Of a stretch of 6,372 nt of DNA, positions 1 to 5,817 are shown one piece after another (position 1 is the first letter of the stretch; every line of letters starts with the position of its first letter). Below the pieces are notes generated by a model, which saw only the letters and a list, made by a program, of their open reading frames with translations, ran no database searches and had not been told where the DNA came from. The DNA is from Myxococcota bacterium. Its GTDB lineage: Bacteria; Myxococcota_A; UBA9160; PR03. The stretch is taken from positions 1-6,372 of the forward strand of contig JASJBO010000402.1 of NCBI GenBank assembly GCA_030066475.1. The letters are read 5' to 3'. The position numbers were made by a program, and so were the translations under genes.

Positions 1-40
1 CGTCGATGTAGCGCGCGGAGAGCGCGAGCAGATCGGGCAT
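1..40 (-). CDS. 5' end of a divergent gene, product unknown (partial, runs off left edge)
   Basis: Only the first 13 codons are inside the window. They read MPDLLALSARYID from an ATG at 38-40 on the minus strand. The start is supported by an AGGAG ribosome binding site (complement of 46-50) placed 5 nt upstream. Thirteen residues are too few to name a family, and no function is proposed. The gene is divergent from the TetR regulator, and the 142-bp gap between their starts holds a palindromic operator candidate. TetR-family repressors often control the divergent neighbour as well as themselves, so this gene may be co-regulated with the efflux operon (inference). It remains possible that this is a chance start, because only 40 bases can be judged. 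Confidence 0.55.
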   Translation of the reverse strand, partial: MPDLLALSARYID

Positions 41-45
41 GGCAA

Positions 46-50
46 CTCCT
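46..50 (-). promoter_or_regulatory. Ribosome binding site of the divergent gene
   Basis: The minus strand reads AGGAG here, 5 nt before the ATG at 38-40. It is the main evidence that a leftward gene starts at position 40. It also argues against the in-frame plus-strand ATG at 39-41 as the start of the TetR gene, since the two starts would overlap head to head. Confidence 0.55.
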
Positions 51-143
51 GGAATCCGGCCGTTCGCTCCGCGCCCGCCAGAGAGGGATGCACAAGCTAC
101 GCAAGGAACGTCCCCGCTGCCGTGGAGCCTCTCCGATGCTACA

Positions 144-161
144 GTACCGACCGGTCGGTAC
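144..161. promoter_or_regulatory. Perfect 18-bp palindrome, probable TetR-family operator
   Basis: GTACCGACCGGTCGGTAC is identical to its own reverse complement over all 18 bases; symmetry breaks at the next pair (A143/C162). It lies 21 bp upstream of the GTG start of the TetR-family gene, in the gap between two divergent genes. Known TetR-family operators are commonly palindromes of about 14-20 bp next to the regulator gene, so autorepression is the likely role (inference). Weak -10-like hexamers border or overlap it: TACAGT at 140-145 on the plus strand and TAGCAT at 136-141 on the minus strand. Neither has a convincing -35 element. Bound repressor here could block either promoter, or the early transcript of the operon. 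Confidence 0.75.
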
Positions 162-173
162 CCGCGCGCCTGC

Positions 174-177
174 GGAG
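174..177 (+). promoter_or_regulatory. Ribosome binding site fixing the GTG start of the TetR gene
   Basis: GGAG lies 5 nt upstream of the GTG at 183-185. It decides the start: the longer reading from ATG 39 would begin inside the divergent gene's start region, cross the palindrome, and add 48 low-complexity Pro/Arg-rich residues not expected in a TetR protein. Confidence 0.6.
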
Positions 178-182
178 TCCTG

Positions 183-836
183 GTGTCTCAGCTCAGCAGC
201 CCCTCGCCCGATCCCGCCTGGGCCGAGAGCGACTCGAAGCGGGAGCGCATCCTCGCCGCCGCCGAGCAGGTCTGCGCGCGGCGCGGCTTCGCGGCGGCGC
301 GCATGGAGGAGGTCGCCGCGCTCGCGCGCGTGTCGAAGGGCACGCTCTACCACTACTTCGCCAGCAAGGACGATCTGTTCCTCGCGATGATCCTCGAGAG
401 CTTCGAGGAGGGCCGGCGCCTGGTGGACGCGCGCATGCGCGACACCGACGATCCGGCCGCGCGGCTCGAGCAGCTGCTGGCGGGGCTGGCCGACGTGCTG
501 GCGCGCAACGGGCCGCGCGCGCCGGTGCAGTACCAGGCCTGGGCGGTGGTCGCGAACGACGCGCAGCGGCGCGATCAGCTCTACGCCTACCTGCGCGACT
601 TCTTCGACGAGCGCGGTCGCGAGGTGGCGGCGACGATCCGTACCGGTCAGGCGCAGGGCTGCTTCGGGCCGGAGGTGGACGTCGATGCGCTCGCGACCGC
701 GATCCCGGCGCTGCTGTCGGGCTTCATCTTCCACGCCACCTTCGATCCCGGGCGCGCGGACCCCGCCACGCTGCGCGCCGCCTACCGGGCGCTGGTCGAC
801 GCGGCGCTGCGGCCGGCGGCGGAGGCCGCGCGATGA
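183..836 (+). CDS. TetR/AcrR-family transcriptional repressor
   Basis: This 217-residue protein has the usual TetR-family length (about 190-220). The N-terminal DNA-binding domain follows a short Ser/Pro/Asp-rich lead. KRERILAAAEQVCARRGF (residues 19-36) is helix 1, and the helix-turn-helix follows at about 39-60, containing MEEVAALARVSKGTLYHYF, with the GTLYHYF-x-SKDDLF signature typical of the family. The helical C-terminal ligand-binding and dimerisation half (about 70-210) is poorly conserved, so the inducer cannot be read. The GTG start is chosen from its GGAG site and family length. It is the first gene of the operon and its TGA overlaps the adaptor's ATG (ATGA). By analogy with AcrR-type regulators it probably represses its own operon through the palindrome just upstream and is released by a pump substrate. 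The family call is firm; the target and ligand are inferred. Confidence 0.93.
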   Translation: MSQLSSPSPDPAWAESDSKRERILAAAEQVCARRGFAAARMEEVAALARVSKGTLYHYFASKDDLFLAMILESFEEGRRLVDARMRDTDDPAARLEQLLAGLADVLARNGPRAPVQYQAWAVVANDAQRRDQLYAYLRDFFDERGREVAATIRTGQAQGCFGPEVDVDALATAIPALLSGFIFHATFDPGRADPATLRAAYRALVDAALRPAAEAAR

Positions 837-1984
837 GCGCGCCGGCCCGTCGCTCGTGGCTGCGGGTGGGCCTGTTCGCCGCCGCCGCGGGCTTCGCGGT
901 GCTGGGCTTCGTGCTTTTCGCGTCGGCGCCGCGTCCCGAGGCCGTGGCGGCGGCCGGCGAGGCCGCCACGGCACCCCGGGTGACCTCGCTCGAGGTGGCG
1001 CCGCAGCCGCTGGCGCGCCGAGCGCGCATCGCGGGCGTGGTCGAGGCGCGCCGTCGCGTCGAGCTGTTCTCCGAGACGCACGGCCGCGTGGTGGCGATCG
1101 GCGCCGACGAGCTCGATCTCGTCGACACGGGGCAGACGCTGGTATCGGTCGATCCCACCCTGGCGCAGGTCGCGGTGGAGCGGGCCGAGGCGGCGCTGGC
1201 GCGGGCCGAGAGCCGGCTCCACCTGGCGCAGCGCGAGCTCGATCGCTGGCAGTCGCTGGCCCGGCGCGATGCCGCGAGCGCCGCGCGTCACGACGACGCC
1301 GTCAACGCCCATCGCGTCGCGCTCGCCGACCAGCGCGAGGCGCGCGCGAACCTGATCGAGGCGCGCGACCAGATCGCCAAGAAGACGATCGCGGCGCCCT
1401 TCGCCGGCGTGCTCCAGAGCTTCCCGGTCGAGGTGGGCGAGTACCTGCGCAACGGACAGGAGGTGGCGCGGCTGCTCGATCTCAGCACGGCCCGCATCGT
1501 GGTCGGGGTCTCCGACCGCGAGGTGGTCGCGCTCGAGCGCGGGGCCGCGGTCGGGGTCGAGCTGGAGGCATTCCCGGGGCGCGCGTTCCGCGGTCGCGTC
1601 TCCCGGATCGGCCGGGCCGCCGATCCCCACAACAAGAAGTTCCCGGTCGAGGTCGAGGTGCCCAACGCCGACACCACCCTGCTGCCGGGGATGATCGCGC
1701 GCGTCACGATCGAGGTCGCGGCGCCCGAGCCGGTCGCGCTGATTCCGCAGGACGCCGCGGTCGACCGGTACGGGCTGCTCTACGTCTACGTGCTCGAGCC
1801 GCGCGACGACGGCCTGTGGGTGGCCCGCCAGCGGCGCGTGGAGCTGCGCGACGTGCCGTTCCGCCCGGCCGAGCTCGAGGTGCTCGGCGGCCTCGAGCCG
1901 GGCGAGCGCATCGCGACCTCGGGCGTGCGCGGGCTGCGCGACGGCGTCGCGGTGCGCCTCGCGGCCGGAGCCGCCTCGTCGTGA
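833..1984 (+). CDS. Periplasmic adaptor (membrane fusion protein) of an RND efflux pump, HlyD/AcrA type
   Basis: This 383-residue adaptor would bridge the inner-membrane RND transporter and an outer-membrane channel. Residues about 10-30 form one hydrophobic segment after a basic start, either an uncleaved anchor or a signal peptide. There is no lipobox cysteine, so it is not an AcrA-like lipoprotein. The lipoyl domain halves are about 67-105 (AGVVEARRRVELFSETHGRV) and 184-215 (KTIAAPFAGVLQSFPVEVGE). Between them lies an Ala/Arg/Glu-rich alpha-hairpin (about 108-182) that would meet the outer-membrane channel. A beta-barrel domain (about 219-295, with LPGMIARVTIEV) and a membrane-proximal domain (about 298-378, with VALIPQDAAV and GLEPGERIATSGVRGLRDG) follow. 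The ATG has a GGAGG site at 821-825 and overlaps the TetR stop by 4 bp; its own stop overlaps the permease start the same way. This implies translational coupling. Substrate is not readable. Confidence 0.95.
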   Translation: MSAPARRSWLRVGLFAAAAGFAVLGFVLFASAPRPEAVAAAGEAATAPRVTSLEVAPQPLARRARIAGVVEARRRVELFSETHGRVVAIGADELDLVDTGQTLVSVDPTLAQVAVERAEAALARAESRLHLAQRELDRWQSLARRDAASAARHDDAVNAHRVALADQREARANLIEARDQIAKKTIAAPFAGVLQSFPVEVGEYLRNGQEVARLLDLSTARIVVGVSDREVVALERGAAVGVELEAFPGRAFRGRVSRIGRAADPHNKKFPVEVEVPNADTTLLPGMIARVTIEVAAPEPVALIPQDAAVDRYGLLYVYVLEPRDDGLWVARQRRVELRDVPFRPAELEVLGGLEPGERIATSGVRGLRDGVAVRLAAGAASS

Positions 1985-4900
1985 GCCTGCCCGAGTTCTC
2001 GGTCCGTCAGGTCGTCCTGGTCAACATCCTGTTCGTGCTCATCCTGCTCGCCGGGCTGTTCGCCCTGCGCCGCATCCCGGTCGACGTGTTCCCGGACATC
2101 TCGTTCAACGAGGCGATCATCACCACGCCCTGGCCGGGCGCCTCGCCCGACGAGGTCGAGCGGCTCGTCACCACCAAGATCGAGGACGAGATCGAGGACA
2201 CGGTCGGGATCAAGGAGCTGTCGAGCTACTCGTGGGCCGGCGTCTCCCAGATCGAGGTCGAGTGGGACGAGACGCTGGAGGCCGCGGAGCAGGAGGCCTC
2301 GCTCAACGAGCTGCGCGCCGCCCTCGACCGCGTGGACGACCTGCCGGACGACGCCGAGGAGTCGATCCTGCGCGAGCTGTCGGTCTCCGAGGTGCGCAGC
2401 GTCTGCATGATCGCGGTGGCCGACGTGGGAGGGGTCGGCGAGAGCGCCCTGCTCGACGTGAGCGAGGCGCTCGAGGACCGGCTCGAGCGGCTGCCCGGGC
2501 TGCGCAAGGCGATCCTGCGGGGCGAGCGCGAGCGCGAGCTGCGCGTGCTGGTCGACAAGGATCGGGCGCTCCAGTTCGACCTGACCCTGCCCGAGATCCA
2601 CGCCCAGATCCGGCGCAACAACATGAACATCCCGGCGGGCTCCTTCACGACCGAGGCGGCCACCGAGGTCACGGTGCGCGGTCTCGGGAACTTCGCGTCG
2701 CCCCAGACGCTGCTCGCCACCGTGGTGAAGAAGAACCCCGACGGCACCCACGTGACGCTCGCCGAGGTCGCCGACGTGGTTCCCGGCTTCGAGACGCGGC
2801 GCGTCTCGGGCCGCTACAACGGCCACCCGGCCATCCTGATCGGCGTCGCCAAGGAGGACGAGTCCGACATCCGCACGCTGGTCGACGAAGTGCGCGCGCT
2901 GGTGGAGGCGTCGCAGCCGCTGCTGCCCCCGGGCGTCGAGACCACGATCACCTGGGACACCTCCGCCTACATCGACTCGCGTATGCAGCTGCTCGAGTCG
3001 AACCTGCTGCTCGGCGTGATCGCGGTGGTCGCGGTGCTGTGGTTCTCGGTGGGCTTCCGCAACGCGCTGCTGGCGATCCTGGCGGTGCCCTTCTCGTTCC
3101 TGTTCGCGTTCGCGGTGTTCCCGTCGATGGGCCTCACGATCAACTCGCTGTCGCTGATCGGCTTCATCATGGTGTCGGGAATGCTGGTCGACCACGCGAT
3201 CATCATCATCGAGAACATCTACCGCCGGATCGAGGAAGGCGAGGCGGTGCGCAGCGCGATCGTAGAGGGCACCCGGCAGGTGATGTGGCCGGTGATCGCC
3301 ACGGTGGCGACCACCGTCGCGGCCTTCCTCCCGATGCTCACCATCTCGGGCACCAGCGGCGAGTTCTTCGCGCTGCTGCCGAAGGCCGTGATCGTCACGC
3401 TGCTGGGCTCGCTGCTCGAGGCGCTCGTGATCCTGCCGGCGCACTACCTCGACTGGGGGAGCCGCGGCCTCGGCAGCGCCGGCGCGGGCGCGATCTCGCG
3501 CCGCAGCCACGCGCTGCGCGAGCGGGTCGACGCCGGCATCAAGCGCGCGCGCGACGGCTACGGCCGGGTGCTCGAGGCGCTGCTCCGCAACGCCGCCCCG
3601 TTCCTGCTGGCCTGCGTCGCCATGCTCTTCTGCACCTGCGGACTGTCGCGGCACCTGCCCGTCGAGCTGTTCCCGTCGGACTTCAACCAGCTCTTCGTCT
3701 CGGTCAAGACGCCGATGGACTTCGGCATCGAGCAGACCGGCGTCGTGATGGAGGAGATCGAGCGCGGGGTGGTCGACCTGGGGGACGAGGTCAGCTCGTT
3801 CACCACCTACGTCGGGATGGGGATGACGGCGGACATGGACCCCGTCGAGGGCGTCAGCTACGGGATGATCTACGCCGAGTTCCCCAACAGCCGCGCGAAC
3901 GTGGCCGATCCGCACCGGGTGCTCGAGGCGGTGCGCGAGAGCGTCGGTGCGCGCACCGCGGCGCTCGGGCCGGACGTCGACAACCTGATCATCTTCCCGC
4001 CGCGCAACGGCCCGCCGGTGGGCAAGCCCGTCGAGGCGCGCATCAACGGTCCCTCGTACGAGGCGGCCAAGCGCGTGGCGGAGGAGCTGAAGGCGGAGCT
4101 GGCCTCCATCCCGGGCGTCTACAACATCGAGGACAACCTGCCGCTGGGGCCGAAGGAGCTGCGCGTGCGGCTCGACGAGCACCGCGCCTCGATCCACGGC
4201 CTGTCGTTCGAGGACGTGGGGATGGCGCTGCGGGCGGCCAACGACGGGCTGGTGCCGTCGACCTTCAAGGACCCCGAGGCCGACGAGGACGTGGACATCC
4301 GCGTGATGCTGCGCGAGGGGCAGCGACGTACCGTGTCCGACCTGCTCGACGTCGACCTGCGCACGCCGGGCGGCTACCTGGTGAAGCTCGGCGACGTCGC
4401 CAGCATCGAGCTGGAGCGCAGCTACCAGCGGCTCTACCACTACGACGCCGAGCGCGCCGTGGTGGTGTATGCCGACGTGGACAACCAGCAGGCGACGTCG
4501 GTGTCGGTGAACCGCGAGCTGGAGGCGCGCTTCGCCGACGTGGGGGTGCGCCATCCCGGGACCCGGCTCGTGTTCGGCGGCGAGTTCCAGGAGACCAACC
4601 GCAGCTTCGAGGAGATGGGGCAGGCGTTCGTGCTCGCCCTGATCCTGATCTACGCGATCCTGGCCGCCCAGTTCCGCTCGTACCTCCAGCCGCTGGTGGT
4701 GATGAGCGTGGTGGCGTTCGCCTTCATCGGCGTCGTGCTCGGGATGTGGGTGATGGGCTACTCGATCTCGATGTACGTGATCTACGCCGTGATCGGGCTG
4801 GCCGGCATCGTGGTGAACGACTCGCTGGTGCTGCTCGACTTCGTGAACCAGGGCCGCGCCGAAGGGGCGAGTCCACTCGAGGCGGTGCGGGTGGCGTGCG

Positions 4901-5169
4901 GGCAGCGCTTCCGCCCGATCCTGCTCACCACGCTCACCACCATCGCCGGCCTCGCGCCGATGGCGCTCGGTCTCTCGGGCCGCCACCCCGTGTACGGCCC
5001 GTTCGCGGCGGCCCTGGTGTTCGGCCTGGCGATCGCCAGCGCCCTGACCCTGTTCGTCGTGCCCGCGCTCTACCTCTCGCTCGAGTCCCTCCGCACCCGC
5101 GCCGCCCGCGCCTGGGGACGTTCGTTCAGAAGTTCAGAAGTGCCCCGGCGGGAACCACTGAACTACTGA
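1981..5169 (+). CDS. RND-superfamily efflux transporter, inner-membrane permease (AcrB-like)
   Basis: This 1062-residue protein is close to AcrB in length (about 1050) and has the RND plan. TM1 is about 10-28, followed by a large periplasmic porter loop beginning RRIPVDVFPDISFNEAIITT and PWPGASPDEVE. TM2-6 run about 341-490, a cytoplasmic linker about 492-538, TM7 about 541-557, a second porter loop about 558-880, and TM8-12 about 881-1038. Proton-driven export is the family role. TM4 reads GMLVDHAIIIIENIYRR: the first relay Asp is kept (D404) but the second is His (H405). TM10 reads GIVVNDSLVLLDF (N946, D947), lacking the AcrB-type Lys, while RFRPILLTT before TM11 keeps the conserved Arg (R978). 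TM7 carries C545, C551 and C553. The GTG start has GGAG at 1967-1970 and a 4-bp overlap with the adaptor stop. The last 17 or so residues, GRSFRSSEVPRREPLNY, are encoded by a palindromic element. HAE-type multidrug/lipophile export is most likely; the TM4 motif differs from the VDAAIV of heavy-metal exporters. Confidence 0.96.
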   Translation: MSLPEFSVRQVVLVNILFVLILLAGLFALRRIPVDVFPDISFNEAIITTPWPGASPDEVERLVTTKIEDEIEDTVGIKELSSYSWAGVSQIEVEWDETLEAAEQEASLNELRAALDRVDDLPDDAEESILRELSVSEVRSVCMIAVADVGGVGESALLDVSEALEDRLERLPGLRKAILRGERERELRVLVDKDRALQFDLTLPEIHAQIRRNNMNIPAGSFTTEAATEVTVRGLGNFASPQTLLATVVKKNPDGTHVTLAEVADVVPGFETRRVSGRYNGHPAILIGVAKEDESDIRTLVDEVRALVEASQPLLPPGVETTITWDTSAYIDSRMQLLESNLLLGVIAVVAVLWFSVGFRNALLAILAVPFSFLFAFAVFPSMGLTINSLSLIGFIMVSGMLVDHAIIIIENIYRRIEEGEAVRSAIVEGTRQVMWPVIATVATTVAAFLPMLTISGTSGEFFALLPKAVIVTLLGSLLEALVILPAHYLDWGSRGLGSAGAGAISRRSHALRERVDAGIKRARDGYGRVLEALLRNAAPFLLACVAMLFCTCGLSRHLPVELFPSDFNQLFVSVKTPMDFGIEQTGVVMEEIERGVVDLGDEVSSFTTYVGMGMTADMDPVEGVSYGMIYAEFPNSRANVADPHRVLEAVRESVGARTAALGPDVDNLIIFPPRNGPPVGKPVEARINGPSYEAAKRVAEELKAELASIPGVYNIEDNLPLGPKELRVRLDEHRASIHGLSFEDVGMALRAANDGLVPSTFKDPEADEDVDIRVMLREGQRRTVSDLLDVDLRTPGGYLVKLGDVASIELERSYQRLYHYDAERAVVVYADVDNQQATSVSVNRELEARFADVGVRHPGTRLVFGGEFQETNRSFEEMGQAFVLALILIYAILAAQFRSYLQPLVVMSVVAFAFIGVVLGMWVMGYSISMYVIYAVIGLAGIVVNDSLVLLDFVNQGRAEGASPLEAVRVACGQRFRPILLTTLTTIAGLAPMALGLSGRHPVYGPFAAALVFGLAIASALTLFVVPALYLSLESLRTRAARAWGRSFRSSEVPRREPLNY

Positions 5170-5181
5170 ACGAACGTCCCC
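5114..5181. repeat. 68-bp imperfect palindrome, REP/MITE-like element or shared terminator hairpin
   Basis: The outer arms pair perfectly over 16 bp: GGGGACGTTCGTTCAG at 5114-5129 with CTGAACGAACGTCCCC at 5166-5181. After one A·A mismatch (5130/5165) a further 7 bp pair (AGTTCAG 5131-5137 with CTGAACT 5158-5164). The remaining 20-nt core can fold partly (CCC 5144-5146 with GGG 5150-5152). Each arm also holds a short internal direct repeat (GTTCAGAA twice at 5124-5139; CTGAAC twice at 5158-5171). The element covers the 3' end and stop codon of the permease gene and lies between convergent genes. A dispersed palindromic repeat (REP or MITE type) is my preferred reading, from its size and its perfect arms ending in GGGGAC/GTCCCC. 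A bidirectional terminator is the alternative, but neither strand has a T-tract after the stem. Confidence 0.8.
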
Positions 5182-5191
5182 TGCGCGGGGG

Positions 5192-5785
5192 CTACTTGTG
5201 GTGGCCTTCGACTTCGAGCCAGATCTCGATCTCGTCGCCGATGCCGGGGCGGAAGCCGGTCATGCCGAACTCGGAGCGCACGATGCTGGTGCGGGCCGAG
5301 AAGCCGGCCACCGTGACGCCCGCCATCTGGGGGCTGGGGTGCGGACCCATCTTGTTGAACTTCGTCTCGAGCACGATCGGCTTGCGCGTGCCGAGCAGCT
5401 CGAGGTCGCCGTGGATGCGGCCGGTGCTGTCGCCGGTCTTCTCGCAGCGCGTGCTCTGGAAGGTCATCTGCGGGAACTCCGCCGAGCTGAAGAAATCGGG
5501 GGAGCGCAGGTGCTGGTCGCGCTTCTCGTGGTCGGTGTCGACGCTGGCGGTCTTCACCTCGACCGTGACGGAGCACGTCTCGACGGCGTCGGGGTCGAAG
5601 CGGAACGAGCCGTCGAACTCCTGGAACTGGCCGATCATGCGCGAGAAGCCCAGGTGGTCGACCAGGAACACGATGTTGGTGTGCGAGTCGTCGAAGGCGA
5701 ACTCGCGGGGCTCGGCGCCACTCTCGGGAGCCACGGCCAGCCAGCCGACAACGGCGAGCAGAGCGGGAATCGAACGAAATCGCAT
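5192..5785 (-). CDS. YceI-family secreted protein (lipocalin-like, polyisoprenoid-binding fold)
   Basis: This 197-residue protein is close to E. coli YceI in length (191). An N-terminal signal peptide is visible: MRFRS, a hydrophobic core (about 6-19), then PESGA with probable cleavage before EPREFAFDD, so a periplasmic location is expected. Family hallmarks follow in order: FDDSHTNIVFLVDHLGFSRM then GQFQEFDGSFRFDP; VEVKTASVDTDHEKRDQHLR; SPDFFSSAEFPQMTFQST; GDLELLGTRKPIVLETKF; and a terminal SEFGMTGFRPGIGDEIEIWLEVEG. YceI-fold proteins form an extended beta-barrel that binds long isoprenoid chains such as ubiquinone-8; the cellular role is unsettled. The ATG at 5783-5785 has a strong GGAGG (complement of 5791-5795) 5 nt upstream. 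The longer in-frame reading further upstream is an Arg-rich shadow of the neighbouring gene. It is the last gene of a minus-strand unit, 32 bp after the membrane-protein gene, convergent with the efflux operon and separated from it by 22 bp. Confidence 0.95.
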   Translation of the reverse strand: MRFRSIPALLAVVGWLAVAPESGAEPREFAFDDSHTNIVFLVDHLGFSRMIGQFQEFDGSFRFDPDAVETCSVTVEVKTASVDTDHEKRDQHLRSPDFFSSAEFPQMTFQSTRCEKTGDSTGRIHGDLELLGTRKPIVLETKFNKMGPHPSPQMAGVTVAGFSARTSIVRSEFGMTGFRPGIGDEIEIWLEVEGHHK

Positions 5786-5790
5786 GGGGT

Positions 5791-5795
5791 CCTCC
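5791..5795 (-). promoter_or_regulatory. Ribosome binding site of the yceI-like gene
   Basis: The minus strand reads GGAGG here, 5 nt before the ATG at 5783-5785. It fixes the start immediately before the signal peptide. It lies in the 32-bp gap after the upstream membrane-protein gene, so the yceI-like gene has its own initiation signal even if transcribed from an upstream promoter. Confidence 0.7.
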
Positions 5796-5817
5796 AGGTG
5801 ACGGAACGCGCAGCCGG

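Noticed and set aside
136..145. Overlapping -10-like hexamers (plus TACAGT, minus TAGCAT) as a mapped divergent promoter pair
   Set aside because: No convincing -35 element is spaced correctly on either strand, so they are mentioned with the operator but not listed as promoters.
39..182. In-frame ATG at 39 as an upstream start for the TetR gene, giving 265 residues
   Set aside because: It would overlap the divergent ATG at 38-40, run through the palindromic operator, and add 48 Pro/Arg-rich residues. The GTG at 183 has its own GGAG site and gives the normal family length.
638..648. GTACCGGTC inside the TetR gene as a second operator
   Set aside because: It shares only the common ACCGGT core and lacks the extended symmetry of the 18-bp site.
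1786..4986. Long antisense reading frame of 1066 codons opposite the adaptor and permease genes
   Set aside because: Its product is a His/Arg/Asp-rich low-complexity chain with no domain signature. This is the usual mirror of a GC-rich gene whose third positions are nearly all G or C. The plus strand encodes clear adaptor and RND proteins.
2232..5801. Long plus-strand reading frame of 1189 codons overlapping the permease in another frame
   Set aside because: It is Arg/Gly/Ala-rich without motifs and crosses the convergent gene boundary, so it is a frame shadow.
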